Notes: generated from the letters alone by a model not told the origin. A DNA stretch of 64,000 nucleotides from Chitinophaga pinensis (GCA_902167325.1 LR632930.1:3348001-3412000); one strand, 5' to 3'. Positions 7,958-17,484 are shown, numbered from the stretch's first letter. Program-made: numbers and translations.

Positions 7958-8698
7958 TTATGCCATACCACCGTTGGCACCGATGTTTTGTGCGGAGATC
8001 CATTTGGCTTCGTCGCTGGCGAGGAAGCAAACGATGCGGGAGATATCTTCCGGCTCCGCGATCCGCCCGAAGGCAGACATGCCTGCCAGCCGTGCGATGG
8101 CTTCTTCCGATTTACCTTGGGTGAACAGCTCGGTATTGGTTGGCCCGGGTGAAAGGGAATTGACGTTGATGCCCCTGCTTCCCACTTCCTTGGCGAATAC
8201 ACGGGTCAGTTGCTCTACTGCGGCTTTTGTAGCCACATAAGATGCATAACCCGGGATCATTATGCGGTTCACGGAAGTGGAGAAGTTAATGATGGAACCG
8301 TTATCGGCGAGGCGCGTTGCGGCTTCGCGGAGGGTGTTGAAGACGCCTTTTACATTGATGTCGAACATCCGGCTAAAATCTTCGTCTGTCGTGTCTTTTA
8401 TCTGCTTCGTAATCATGATGCCGGCATTGTTGACCAGTACATCGATACGGCCGTATTGAGCAATGGCTTCGTCAAACAGGCGGATAACCTGCGCGGGATT
8501 GCTCACATCGGCCTGCACAGCCAATGCGCTTCCTCCGGCTTCGCGGATGGCGGATACTACGTTTTCCGCATCAGCCCTGCTACCGGCATAGTTGACGATC
8601 ACTTTGGCTCCCGCTGCGGCCAGGCTGCGGGCTACGGCAGCGCCAATTCCCCTCGAGGCGCCGGTCACCAGAATCACTTTTTCGGTTAAGTTTTGCAT
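7958..8698 (-). CDS. SDR family NAD(P)-dependent oxidoreductase
   Basis: The 246-residue protein is a classical short-chain dehydrogenase: TGASRGIG cofactor motif (residues 12-19), NNAG (about 89-92), catalytic Ser in INFSTSVNR, and YxxxK in YASYVATKAA (about 151-160). The end SAQNIGANGGMA is the usual C-terminal SDR motif. The NYAGSRADAE segment after strand 2 suggests NADP preference. The substrate is not evident. It is monocistronic. Confidence 0.9.
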   Translation of the reverse strand: MQNLTEKVILVTGASRGIGAAVARSLAAAGAKVIVNYAGSRADAENVVSAIREAGGSALAVQADVSNPAQVIRLFDEAIAQYGRIDVLVNNAGIMITKQIKDTTDEDFSRMFDINVKGVFNTLREAATRLADNGSIINFSTSVNRIMIPGYASYVATKAAVEQLTRVFAKEVGSRGINVNSLSPGPTNTELFTQGKSEEAIARLAGMSAFGRIAEPEDISRIVCFLASDEAKWISAQNIGANGGMA

Positions 8699-8789
8699 GA
8701 TACAAATTTCCGCATTACAGCGCCGCTAAAATTGCAGGGCGGAAAGAAGGAATTGTAAAATTCAAAGGATCACCCGGATAAGGCTGGAA

Positions 8790-8823
8790 ATAAAAAGCCC
8801 GTCCTGTATTAACGGGACGGGCC
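8790..8823 (-). terminator. Terminator of the DUF1080 gene
   Basis: On the minus strand a GC-rich stem (8797-8804 against 8815-8822) is followed by a T run (A's at 8792-8796 on the plus strand). Confidence 0.8.
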
Positions 8824-8845
8824 TTCGATATCAAATCCGGAAAAC

Positions 8846-9823
8846 TTATTTCGCGGGGGTGATAATGATTTTTCGGAACTCTATGGGACCATGGTCGCCC
8901 TGGAAGTAGATGGGGCCGGGTTCGCCTTCATTGCTGTCGAGCGCACCGCCGGTGATGCCGGGGATTTCCTGTTTGGTTACCACGGTTTTGCCGTTCACTA
9001 CGATGGTTACGAGGCGGCCAACGAGTGTGATGTCGAACGTCTGCCATTTATCAGGGCCGAGGGCATAGATCTCGCTGGGAGCGATGAAGCCGTATACGCC
9101 GCTGAAGAGTGTGGAAGAGGGGTGTGCATCTTTCGGGCTGTCTTCGATCTGCACTTCATGACGGCCTCTCAGGTATACGCCGGAGTTGCTGCCTTCTTTG
9201 TAACGGAACTCAACATGCAGTTTGAAGTCGGAGAATTTCTTTTCAGAAATGAGGTTGGCGCCGGATTTAGCACTGGTGAGGATACCGTTGATGACTTCCC
9301 ACTGGTTGGTGTTACCTACGGCTTTCCAGCCGGTGAGGTCTTTACCATTAAACAGCTGAATGGGTTTGCCCCAAACCGGTGCGGAAGTACGTTTCATGTC
9401 GGGAGCCTTCACTGCCGTCCAGCTAAAAGAACTGCCGTCGGGGTAAGAGATGGTGCCTTTGAGTCCGCCGTTGGTCACTTCGCCATTTACGGTGAGGTCG
9501 CCTTTACCGCTTTCCCATTGCGGAGGGATGGTGAAGCTGAACTTACCGTTTTCGAATTTAACCTGAGAAACGGGGCGTGAGCTGCCGGAAGTGGCAACGA
9601 AATGGCCTACCAGTGTACGGAAACCAGAGAGCTTCACTTCCAGCCAGGAAGGGGAGGGTTTTCCATTCTGATCGATGGTGATATCCCACCGGCCAATCAG
9701 TTCTTTCTGGTCTGCCGCTGCCTTCACGGAGTTGGCATGTTGCTGCTCCTGAGCGGCCACCGTACCGGTGGTTCCAAGGATCGTTGCCAGGCTAAGGCCC
9801 AGCGCGAGGAATTTTTTATGCAT
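8846..9823 (-). CDS. Secreted DUF1080 (3-keto-disaccharide hydrolase-like) protein
   Basis: The 325-residue protein starts at the ATG at 9823 with a signal peptide (MHKKFLALGLSLATILG, cleavage after VAA). A longer ORF start at 9922 would put this signal inside the protein, so I rejected it. Residues about 45-130 form a small beta domain with IGRWDITIDQ. Residues about 145-322 are the DUF1080 domain, with LFNGKDLTGWKAVG, FKLHVEFRYK and GSNSGVYLRG. DUF1080 is a concanavalin-type fold linked to glycoside and keto-sugar hydrolysis. It is likely periplasmic or surface-exposed. Confidence 0.85.
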   Translation of the reverse strand: MHKKFLALGLSLATILGTTGTVAAQEQQHANSVKAAADQKELIGRWDITIDQNGKPSPSWLEVKLSGFRTLVGHFVATSGSSRPVSQVKFENGKFSFTIPPQWESGKGDLTVNGEVTNGGLKGTISYPDGSSFSWTAVKAPDMKRTSAPVWGKPIQLFNGKDLTGWKAVGNTNQWEVINGILTSAKSGANLISEKKFSDFKLHVEFRYKEGSNSGVYLRGRHEVQIEDSPKDAHPSSTLFSGVYGFIAPSEIYALGPDKWQTFDITLVGRLVTIVVNGKTVVTKQEIPGITGGALDSNEGEPGPIYFQGDHGPIEFRKIIITPAK

Positions 9824-10077
9824 CGTTGTCGTTTTTGCCTTAGTGTCAATGGTTTCCGCTACCGTAAGCTGCCATACGGGTGGGGAAGGCGAACAAGATA
9901 GGACATATTTGTTTTTTCGCAAACCCCATTTACGGGAATGGCCATATGACTTTTGTCTTAATTTATGTTGCTAAACCGATATAGACGCAGTTTTAGCTGG
10001 AAAATCATCCTTATTTTCAATGTAACACCAGGCCTGACGCAGCGATAGGATAACCCTTCTCAAACCCACTTTACGTT

Positions 10078-11052
10078 ATGAGCATCAAAACCCAGTTACA
10101 AGCCGCTGCCTTCGCGGCCATTACCATTTTTAGCACCAGTTGCACCAAGAACCTCCGCGACGCGGAACCCGCTCCCCGGCCTGAAAATGTTTCGGCATCA
10201 GGCAATTTCACCACATTGGCCGTTATGAACAGCTGGATGACCGGTATGCCCGACAACACATCCATCGCACAGATCTCTATCCCCGGCACTCATGATTCCG
10301 GCGCCCGTGTGGAGCCTGTTGGCGGTACCGCCAAATGTCAGAACCTCACCATCGCCGAGCAGCTGGAAGCCGGCGTGCGCTTCCTCGACATCCGCTGCCG
10401 CCACATAGGCGATGGTTTCGCCATCCATCACGGAAGTATTTACCAGAACCTCAACTTCCAGGATGTATTGAACGCCTGCCTCGGTTTCCTGAACAGTCAC
10501 CCCGGCGAAACCATCGTGATGTGCGTGAAGGAAGAGTACGATCCAACCAACAATACGCGCAGCTTCGAGCAAACGTTTGACAGCTATGTGGCGCAGAACC
10601 CCGGCCGCTGGCATATGGGGGCTTCAGTTCCTAACCTCGGTACCGTGCGCAATAAGATCGTGCTGCTCCGCCGCTTCGGCGCATCTGCTGTACCCAAAGG
10701 TATAGACGCTACCAACTGGGCCGATAATACGACGTTCACCAGCTCCAATGCCGATGCCACCCTGCGGGTACAGGATCAATATGTGGTGCCGGATAATAAC
10801 AACAAATGGACCGGCGTCACTAATCTCTTTAACGAAGCGTATGCCAGCACCGGCAATACCCTTTATATCAATTTCACAAGCGGGTACAAATCACTGATCT
10901 TCGGTATTCCCAGTATTACCACAGTGTCTAACAACATTAATCCACGCATTAATACGTATTTCACGAACAATACTTATGGGCATTACGGTATTATTCCCAT
11001 GGATTTCGTGGATGCCACGCGCGCGTCGCTGATCGTGGAATCTAATTTCTAA
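10078..11052 (+). CDS. Lipoprotein with phosphatidylinositol-specific phospholipase C (PI-PLC X) domain
   Basis: The 324-residue protein has a lipobox IFSTSC (Cys near residue 22). The PI-PLC X domain follows, with both catalytic histidines visible: SIPGTHDSGA (His72) and FAIHHGS (His117/118), plus RFLDIRCRH and VMCVKEEYDP. Bacterial PI-PLC enzymes cleave phosphatidylinositol or GPI anchors with a cyclic phosphate product. As a lipoprotein it would sit in the outer or inner membrane. Function on host or environmental lipids is an inference. Confidence 0.85.
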   Translation: MSIKTQLQAAAFAAITIFSTSCTKNLRDAEPAPRPENVSASGNFTTLAVMNSWMTGMPDNTSIAQISIPGTHDSGARVEPVGGTAKCQNLTIAEQLEAGVRFLDIRCRHIGDGFAIHHGSIYQNLNFQDVLNACLGFLNSHPGETIVMCVKEEYDPTNNTRSFEQTFDSYVAQNPGRWHMGASVPNLGTVRNKIVLLRRFGASAVPKGIDATNWADNTTFTSSNADATLRVQDQYVVPDNNNKWTGVTNLFNEAYASTGNTLYINFTSGYKSLIFGIPSITTVSNNINPRINTYFTNNTYGHYGIIPMDFVDATRASLIVESNF

Positions 11053-11097
11053 ACAGGGTAGGGCGGTGGTCAGGTCCCGCCCGGATCATACTGTAAA

Positions 11098-11130
11098 GGC
11101 TCCCGGACTGGTTCCGGGAGCCTTTTTTAT
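11098..11130 (+). terminator. Rho-independent terminator after the PI-PLC gene
   Basis: GGCTCCCGG pairs with CCGGGAGCC across a seven-base loop and six T follow. Confidence 0.9.
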
Positions 11131-11317
11131 GGGTTGTATCAGAAAAACTGTATTTTGTCTGGCCGAAAAGCTGCATGTTTTCCCTTACCGCTGAAAATTA
11201 TACACTAAACCTGGGCGGCATTTCCCGGAAACAGTACAACGTAAAAGACGAGGAACCATCCACCTGCTGATCACAGGGAGATATACAGCTGAATGACAAT
11301 CAACCGAATTTTTGCAA

Positions 11318-11950
11318 ATGGGTATAAAAGATTTTTTTCGCCGGCTGATGGGCGCTCCATCCGCTTTATCTGCACAGCCGGCAGACGATTATGAACTGGC
11401 GGAAGCCGTTCGTTTCGATCACTTCGTGCTGCACGTTATCCGTCAGCTGACGGATGCTCCGCTGGAGCGGATGAAAGCATACCATGGCATTACAGCCTAC
11501 CGGCCAGACGCGCTGCAGTTTAAAGTTACACAGGCCGATGCGGGAAGGATTATTTCACAACTGAAAGCCGCGCTGCACGGAAAGGATTATATCGTATTCC
11601 ATTCCGAACAAAACTTCGGTCATTCTCCGGACGAAATCGCTATCCTCAAAACGGGCGATCAGTTTGACATCCTGCGGTGTAAAGGTACCGACGGACAGAA
11701 CCACGGCATCGATAACGAAGCCCTCATTACCACATTGAAGATCTGGCATGCGGAAACCCCCTTTGAGATCACCAGTGCCGACTACGACTGGCTCGAAGCA
11801 CGCTTTCAGGAGCAGCCCGCCAACTGGGATGCGCTGGCGGAAAAGGTATATGCTTTTTGTCCGGATGTGGTAGATCAGGGGACCGGAACGGTGGAAGCGC
11901 TGGCCGCAGAGATGAAAGACACCAGCACGCTGTACCTCTGGTGGGATTGA
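11318..11950 (+). CDS. DUF4253 domain protein
   Basis: The product is about 210 residues. The C-terminal half (EKVYAFCPDVVDQGTGTVEA and the ending LYLWWD) matches DUF4253, a family often found among polymorphic-toxin immunity proteins but also standing alone. No toxin gene is adjacent here. I prefer the ATG at 11318 over the TTG at 11312. The protein has no signal peptide or membrane segment and is probably cytoplasmic. Confidence 0.7.
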   Translation: MGIKDFFRRLMGAPSALSAQPADDYELAEAVRFDHFVLHVIRQLTDAPLERMKAYHGITAYRPDALQFKVTQADAGRIISQLKAALHGKDYIVFHSEQNFGHSPDEIAILKTGDQFDILRCKGTDGQNHGIDNEALITTLKIWHAETPFEITSADYDWLEARFQEQPANWDALAEKVYAFCPDVVDQGTGTVEALAAEMKDTSTLYLWWD

Positions 11951-11956
11951 CCCTCA

Positions 11957-11986
11957 TTTGCATTTTCCGGATTTTTTGTATTTTTG
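11957..11986 (+). promoter_or_regulatory. Probable Bacteroidota promoter for the ABC-F gene
   Basis: TTTG at 11957-11960 and TATTTTTG at 11979-11986 are spaced by 18 bases and match the consensus well. This would leave a 5' untranslated leader of about 115 bases before the ATG at 12109, which is compatible with leader-based control known for some ABC-F genes. Confidence 0.55.
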
Positions 11987-12108
11987 CACCGTTCACTAAA
12001 CTGCATTTATACCAACATGTGAGAATCAATTTCTTTCCGAATTAACCCATAACTGCGCTGCCTGATGTATTTGGCGGCCGTTATTCTTCACTGTTAAAGA
12101 AAGAAATC

Positions 12109-13695
12109 ATGTTGGCGTTTCAAGACGTTTCTTACGCGCATCCCAATAAAGACATATTGTTTTCCGGGCTTCATATGACTGTAGGCCGCGGGGATAAAAT
12201 TGCACTTACCGGTCATAACGGCGCAGGTAAATCTACACTGCTGCGCCTGATGGCGGGCGAACTGATGCCTTCCGGCGGAACCATCCGCCGCGAAGAATTA
12301 CCGTATTACATTCCGCAGCACTTCGGGCAGTTCGATGCGCTGACGGTAGGCGAGGCCCTCCGTGCAGGGAAGCGTTTGCATGCCCTCCGCGAAATCCTTG
12401 CCGGCAACGTCACCGATGCCCTCATGGCTGATCTGAACGACGACTGGACCATCGAAGAACGCTGTGAGGAAGCCCTTTCGCACTGGCAACTGGCAGGCAT
12501 GCCACTGGATCAAAAGCTGGCAGGACTCAGCGGTGGACAAAAAACACGTGTATTCCTTGCCGGTATAACGGTGAATCAGCCCACATTCCTGTTACTCGAC
12601 GAGCCGGGCAACCACCTCGATGCGGAAGGCCGCGCATTACTTCGCACACTCATCTCCGGCTGGCGGCAGACGCTGATGCTGGTGAGCCACGATGCATCGC
12701 TGCTGCGCCTGTTGCCCGTAGTGTATGAGCTGGGGAAGAAGGGGATCACTGTTTACGGCGGTGATTTCGATTTCTATAAAGCGCAAAAAGGACTGGAGCA
12801 GGAGGCCCTGCATCAGGATCTGCGCAGCCATGAAAAAGCCCTGCGCAAAGCACGGGAAACGGAGCGTGAGGCTATCGAGCGTAAGCAGAAGCTGGATGCC
12901 CGCGGGAAGAAGAAGCAGGAGAAATCCGGCGTACCCACCATTATGCTCAATACACTCCGCAACAGTGCAGAGAAAAGCGCTGCCAGTCTTAAAAAAGCTC
13001 ATGCAGAAAAGATGGATGGTATAGCGGACGAAGTGAACCGTTTACGCAAAGCATTGCCGGACATTGATAAAATGAAACTCAATGTGGACGATTCCGCATT
13101 GCATAAAGGAAAAGTACTCGTTACTGCCAATGAACTTAACTGCCGGTTCGGGGAAAAGCACCTCTGGGAAAAGGGATTAACCTTTCAGATACGCAGTGGT
13201 AACAGGCTGGCCATACGGGGAGGTAATGGTTCCGGTAAAACCACACTCATCAGGCTGCTGCTGGGCGAAATACAGCCCTCTGAAGGAACGCTTACGCGGG
13301 CTGGTTTCAGTGCGGTGTATATTGACCAGGATTATTCCTATATCGATGGCGGCCTTACGGTGTATGAGCAGGCGCAAAAACATAACCCAGGGCATCTGGA
13401 AGAATATGAGATAAAGACAAGGCTCAACCGGTTCTTATTCGGTCCGGCAGACTGGAATAAACCCTCTTCAGCCCTGAGCGGCGGGGAAAGGATGCGCCTG
13501 CTGTTGTGCGTGCTGGGCATCGGTACCAAAGCACCCGATGTCATTATCCTCGATGAGCCAACCAATAACCTCGATATGCAGAATGTGGAGATACTTACCA
13601 CTGCCATGAACGGCTACGACGGTACGCTGATCGTAGTGTCTCACGACACGGAGTTCCTTGAGATGCTGGGTATTGACGGGGAGATTGAGTTGTAG
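12109..13695 (+). CDS. ABC-F family ATPase
   Basis: The 528-residue protein has two ABC ATPase domains and no membrane segment. Walker A motifs are GHNGAGKST (about residue 35) and GGNGSGKTT (about 371); signatures are LSGGQKTRV and LSGGERMRL; Walker B/E sites are LLLDEPGNHLD and IILDEPTNNLD. A charged linker (about residues 240-310) joins them. ABC-F proteins bind the ribosomal E site and act in translation or ribosome protection from antibiotics. Which subgroup this is cannot be told; the first Walker B has GNHLD in place of the usual TNHLD. Confidence 0.9.
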   Translation: MLAFQDVSYAHPNKDILFSGLHMTVGRGDKIALTGHNGAGKSTLLRLMAGELMPSGGTIRREELPYYIPQHFGQFDALTVGEALRAGKRLHALREILAGNVTDALMADLNDDWTIEERCEEALSHWQLAGMPLDQKLAGLSGGQKTRVFLAGITVNQPTFLLLDEPGNHLDAEGRALLRTLISGWRQTLMLVSHDASLLRLLPVVYELGKKGITVYGGDFDFYKAQKGLEQEALHQDLRSHEKALRKARETEREAIERKQKLDARGKKKQEKSGVPTIMLNTLRNSAEKSAASLKKAHAEKMDGIADEVNRLRKALPDIDKMKLNVDDSALHKGKVLVTANELNCRFGEKHLWEKGLTFQIRSGNRLAIRGGNGSGKTTLIRLLLGEIQPSEGTLTRAGFSAVYIDQDYSYIDGGLTVYEQAQKHNPGHLEEYEIKTRLNRFLFGPADWNKPSSALSGGERMRLLLCVLGIGTKAPDVIILDEPTNNLDMQNVEILTTAMNGYDGTLIVVSHDTEFLEMLGIDGEIEL

Positions 13696-13699
13696 GCGG

Positions 13700-14332
13700 T
13701 TATGGTTTGAAGTTCCAGTTGAAGACAGGGAGCCTGCGCTTTTCATTGACGTTCCATAAACCGAATTGTAATCCGCGGGTATTCCTGCTTTTGGTAACAA
13801 CGCCTATCTGCACGCCCCGCAGCATTTCAGCGGTGGTATAAATCGCCAGCTGCAAGCCTTTCATGCGGTGGCTGGAAGCATGTAGTCCACTGAGCTGTAA
13901 ACCGTGGCTGGTGTGCATGTAACTTAACCACGGTGCTGCCGAAAATCCATTTATACGCCAGCCCATGTGGCCAATGCCACCGATACAAACGCCGTTCACA
14001 CTGGTATGGGTAGAGCCGGTTGCGGAAAGACTAAGCCCGTTTATTTTCTCCGGCATGTGTATCTCTTCCTGTGTAAAGCGTGTTGAATCATAAACAGCCC
14101 CCAGCGGGTTAACGCCGGCTAAAAAGAAGATCCAGCCCGATCCGGGTACTTCGAGGCGGAGTCCGGTAGTTGTGGTGTTGAGTGTATTCTTCAACGGAAA
14201 CCAGCCCACGCTGAGCCCGCGTACCTGTATGTTGGACTGGTGGTAGGTCCACACCGGGGAATAGGTTTTTCTTTCTTGCGCCAGTGTTGGTACAAACGCC
14301 AGCAGCAGCATAATTACAAGGATATTTCGCAT
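13700..14332 (-). CDS. Secreted repeat protein, LA_2272-like surface family (copy 1)
   Basis: The 210-residue protein has a signal peptide (residues 1-18, cleavage before QERK). The rest consists of short repeated beta units of the G-L/V-Q-L/I-G type: INGLSLSATG, HGLQLSGLHA, KGLQLAIYTT, RGVQIGVVTK and RGLQFGLWNV. Such repeats occur in the LA_2272 surface-repeat family. It is the downstream gene of a tandem paralog pair; the last 20 residues of the two copies are nearly identical. Function is unknown; exposure on the outer membrane is inferred from the signal peptide and repeat type. Confidence 0.65.
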   Translation of the reverse strand: MRNILVIMLLLAFVPTLAQERKTYSPVWTYHQSNIQVRGLSVGWFPLKNTLNTTTTGLRLEVPGSGWIFFLAGVNPLGAVYDSTRFTQEEIHMPEKINGLSLSATGSTHTSVNGVCIGGIGHMGWRINGFSAAPWLSYMHTSHGLQLSGLHASSHRMKGLQLAIYTTAEMLRGVQIGVVTKSRNTRGLQFGLWNVNEKRRLPVFNWNFKP

Positions 14333-14350
14333 AGGATTGGGATATTGGCC

Positions 14351-14980
14351 TTATGGCCGGAAGTTCCAGTTTACAATAGGTAGTTTTCGTTTCTCATTTA
14401 CGTTCCATAAACCGAATTGTAAGCCGCGGGTGTTTTTACTGGAAGTCATGAACCCGAACTGTACACCGCGCATATATTCCGACGCAACACTGATGCCGAT
14501 CTGCAGTCCATGCATTTTTTCACTGAGTGACATCGCGGCTACCTGTATACCGTTGTGCTTTTCCGCGAGGTTCATGCCGCCGGAAACCGATATACCGTTC
14601 ACACGCCAGTTGATCTGCGCAATGGTGCCCAATGATATGCCGTTTACCCGGTAACACATGGAACCCAGCGCGGAGAGGTTGAGACCGTTCACTTTTTCGG
14701 GTTGCTTATGCTTAGGCGGAGCGGGATCGGCATGCCCATGGGCGGTATCCCAGGGTGCGCGGGGAATGAATGCAAGGAACAAACCGGGACCGGGTACTTC
14801 CAGCCGGAGACCGTTGGTGGTCGTATTGACGGTTTCGTAGATGGGTAACCAGCCCACACCAACGCCGTAAATCCGTATGTCTGACTGGTGGTAGGTCCAG
14901 AGTGGGAAATAGGACTTGTGGTGCTGGCCCTGTGCCTGCAAAAACACCAGCATCATCAGGGATAAAAGGAAGATGCGCAT
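14351..14980 (-). CDS. Secreted repeat protein, LA_2272-like surface family (copy 2)
   Basis: This 209-residue paralog of the neighbouring gene starts at the ATG at 14980 with a signal peptide (MRIFLLSLMMLVFLQAQGQ). A longer frame reaches 15217 but would bury the signal. It shares WTYHQSDIRIYGVGVGWLP and the terminal GLQFGLWNVNEKR..P.VNWNF motif with copy 1, and has units such as HNGIQVAAMS, HGLQIGISVA and RGVQFGFMTS. The 18-base gap to copy 1 suggests one transcript arising from tandem duplication. Confidence 0.65.
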   Translation of the reverse strand: MRIFLLSLMMLVFLQAQGQHHKSYFPLWTYHQSDIRIYGVGVGWLPIYETVNTTTNGLRLEVPGPGLFLAFIPRAPWDTAHGHADPAPPKHKQPEKVNGLNLSALGSMCYRVNGISLGTIAQINWRVNGISVSGGMNLAEKHNGIQVAAMSLSEKMHGLQIGISVASEYMRGVQFGFMTSSKNTRGLQFGLWNVNEKRKLPIVNWNFRP

Positions 14981-15052
14981 AGGTTTGGAGATCGTAATTC
15001 TTCCTAAAATACCGGTTTTTTTCCGGAAACCGTTTTCTAGCTTTATCCCACT

Positions 15053-15928
15053 GTGCAAAACCGTCGTATTCAACTGATTCTGGCAGGGATCATCTTTGCC
15101 TTCCTTTGGGCTTCTGCTGCCGCCGCTACCAAAATAGGATTGGGAGCGGTACAGCCTTTCGTGTTGTTTGTACCGCGTTTCTTTCTGGCTGCGGGCATTA
15201 TGCTGTTCGTTTCGCACGTATTACTGAAGAAGCGGTTGCCGAAAGGAAAGGAGTGGGTGCAAACTGCGGTATATGGATTATTCAACGTTTCCCTTTACCT
15301 CGGGATCTATGTGGTGGGGATGATGGAAGTATCCGCCGGACTGGGCGCCCTTGCCACTGCTACCAACCCTGTTTTTATCAGCCTGATCAGTACCTTCTGG
15401 CTGCGGAAACCATTGCGGCCGGTTACAGTATTAAGCCTTGTTTTATGCCTTGCGGGTATTGGCGTGGCGGCCTGGCCGCTGTTGGCGGATAGTTACGCAA
15501 CGCCTATGGGGCTGGGGCTTGTGTTGTTTAGCATGGTTACCTATTCCGTAGGGGCGATCTATTTTTCCGTCAGCAAATGGGACGATCTGCACATCTTCAC
15601 CATCAATGGATGGCAAACCCTTTTCGGAGGTATTTTCCTCCTGCCATTGATGGTTGTCTGGTATGATCCCGCGAAGAACGATTTTAACCTGGCCTGGCTG
15701 CTTTCCACCATCTGGCTGGTAGGTCCCGTTTCCATTGTGGCGGTATTGCTATGGTTGTTTTTGCTGAAGGATAATCCTGTACGGGCATCGTTCTGGCTCT
15801 TTCTCTGCCCGGTTTTCGGGTTCGCCATTTCCTCCGTTCTTATGCACGAGCCGCTGAGCTTTTATACCCTTGCAGGGATACTGCTGGTAGTAGGTGGACT
15901 GTATATGGTGCAGCGGTTAAGGAAGTAG
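15053..15928 (+). CDS. EamA family (DMT) transporter
   Basis: The 291-residue protein has ten predicted membrane helices in two EamA halves (residues about 10-140 and 150-288). Helix 1 contains FAFLWASAAAATKIGL, the typical W-A-S/P start, and the second half contains the conserved EP pair in LMHEPLSFYTLAGI. DMT exporters move amino acids or other metabolites across the inner membrane. Start is a GTG at 15053; no upstream in-frame ATG exists before a stop. Confidence 0.85.
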   Translation: MQNRRIQLILAGIIFAFLWASAAAATKIGLGAVQPFVLFVPRFFLAAGIMLFVSHVLLKKRLPKGKEWVQTAVYGLFNVSLYLGIYVVGMMEVSAGLGALATATNPVFISLISTFWLRKPLRPVTVLSLVLCLAGIGVAAWPLLADSYATPMGLGLVLFSMVTYSVGAIYFSVSKWDDLHIFTINGWQTLFGGIFLLPLMVVWYDPAKNDFNLAWLLSTIWLVGPVSIVAVLLWLFLLKDNPVRASFWLFLCPVFGFAISSVLMHEPLSFYTLAGILLVVGGLYMVQRLRK

Positions 15929-15968
15929 CTGCAGGAATGAACTGAAATTTCAGACGCAACAAAATCGT

Positions 15969-16415
15969 ATGGATAATAGACTTAAAAAGCTTGTGATCAG
16001 TTTTCCGAAAGGCTGGGTGGATGTTTCTGAAGAGAATCCTGGTGGTCCTCCAACTTTTATCAGCGAGCTTATCGAACCTTCCGGCGTTTTGCAGATTTCA
16101 TCAGCAGCTTACTTATCCGGTGCGTTGCCAAATCCTGATATGAATGCATTGCTGGAATTATCAAGGAAGGCAGGCGTAGCCAACGGTTATGGGAAACTAA
16201 ACCATGAAGAATCGGGGATTTGCAGTTTCGGGATGTATGGATTTGTGCAGTTTGGCAGACCTGATTTTCCATACATAGCAGTATGGCATTTAACGAATGG
16301 GAAAGACTTTATTTTCTCGACTTTTATTTGTCCGGCCTCTCCCCGGATTGAGCAGGTAAACGATGTTCATCAGATTTTAACGACACTCCGGCGCAGGAAT
16401 ATCTTTGGGTTTTAA
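15969..16415 (+). CDS. Hypothetical protein
   Basis: The 148-residue soluble protein has no signal peptide. It begins MDNRLKKLVISFPKGWVDVS and includes PSGVLQISSAAYLSG and FPYIAVWHLTNGKDFIFSTF; this alternation suggests a mixed alpha/beta fold like small immunity or DcrB-type proteins, but I do not recognise a family. It starts 40 bases after the EamA gene; a 12-bp perfect palindrome, CTGAAATTTCAG, lies in the gap (15942-15953). Confidence 0.6.
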   Translation: MDNRLKKLVISFPKGWVDVSEENPGGPPTFISELIEPSGVLQISSAAYLSGALPNPDMNALLELSRKAGVANGYGKLNHEESGICSFGMYGFVQFGRPDFPYIAVWHLTNGKDFIFSTFICPASPRIEQVNDVHQILTTLRRRNIFGF

Positions 16416-16443
16416 CCGGCATGCTGCAGAAGTTCATCCCTAT

Positions 16444-17343
16444 TTATTGCATGCGGTGGAGGAAGATGTCCCTGATCTGCGCGATCTCTTTTGCATAGAT
16501 CGTTTTCTTGCGCGTGCCGAAATACAGGGTGTTCTCTATTGGATGATATCCCTCCCAGACGAGTTTCACTTTACCTGCTTTCATTTCTTCCCGGCATAAA
16601 AAATCAGGCACTACGGCCAGTCCGTTTCCACTGCCGAGGCAGCGTACAATAGAGCTGATATTAGGCACGATGAAGTTAGGCTTGAACTCCAGCTGGCACT
16701 GGAAGTTGATCTGCCAGAAGCGCTTCAGGTGTTCCATATCGGCTGCGGTGCTATACCACAGCTGCTCCTTCAGCCATGCGATGGCTCCCTTCACATCTTT
16801 CTTTTTGATCAATGCCTGGAACGGTTTTACATCAAGCTCCGGACCGCCCACCAGCACGATGCGCTCTTTGGAGAACGGCAGGTACTCCAGGTTTTTCTGA
16901 TCGCCTGTTTTGGGTGTAACGATCATGTCCAGCACCCCTTTATCGAGATCGTGCTGCATTTCAGGATAATCACCGAATTTGATGATGAGATTGAAAGGCA
17001 GCCGGGAGATGTGCTCTTCCAGCGTATACTGAAACGTTTCGAAACACATACCCACGCTGATGGTGGAACGCTCCGAACGGGAGCTGCGGCTGAACATCTG
17101 TTCTGCAGTTTCCAGTTTATTGATGGGTTCCAGAACAAAGTTATACAGGATCTTCCCTCTTTCGGTTGGTACCATCCGCCGGGCCGAGCGGTCGAACAGT
17201 TTATACCCCGTAAATGCCTCCAGTGAATTGAGGTGCAGGCTCACGCCCGGCTGGGAAATGAAAAGTGTTTCCGCCGCCTGCGTGAGGGTTCCCAGCTCGT
17301 AAATGGCTTTAAAAGTACGGAGCCATTCCAGATTAAGTGCCAT
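16444..17343 (-). CDS. LysR family transcriptional regulator
   Basis: The 299-residue protein has an N-terminal winged HTH (residues about 4-62; LTQAAETLFISQPGVSLHLN) and a periplasmic-binding-like effector domain (about 90-295). It is divergent from the MFS transporter at 17485, the standard arrangement for a regulator and its target. An AT-rich inverted repeat TAATT-N5-AATTA at 17372-17386 lies in the shared region and could be its operator. The effector is unknown. Confidence 0.9.
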   Translation of the reverse strand: MALNLEWLRTFKAIYELGTLTQAAETLFISQPGVSLHLNSLEAFTGYKLFDRSARRMVPTERGKILYNFVLEPINKLETAEQMFSRSSRSERSTISVGMCFETFQYTLEEHISRLPFNLIIKFGDYPEMQHDLDKGVLDMIVTPKTGDQKNLEYLPFSKERIVLVGGPELDVKPFQALIKKKDVKGAIAWLKEQLWYSTAADMEHLKRFWQINFQCQLEFKPNFIVPNISSIVRCLGSGNGLAVVPDFLCREEMKAGKVKLVWEGYHPIENTLYFGTRKKTIYAKEIAQIRDIFLHRMQ

Positions 17344-17371
17344 AATCTATCAGTTTACTGAGGCAAATGTA

Positions 17372-17386
17372 TAATTTATATAATTA
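17372..17386. promoter_or_regulatory. Candidate LysR operator
   Basis: TAATT-N5-AATTA lies in the 141-bp divergent gap between the LysR and MFS genes. Its right flank follows a minus-strand TACATTTG (-7 type box, 17364-17371) in front of the LysR gene, so binding there would allow autoregulation. Confidence 0.4.
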
Positions 17387-17484
17387 GGATGAGGTGGTAA
17401 ATAGATGGAATTTTGCCCTGTCAAATTACCGAATGCTATATGTCCGGGGCAGTGCCTGCGGCAATAGCAGTTAAATGAACAGTT

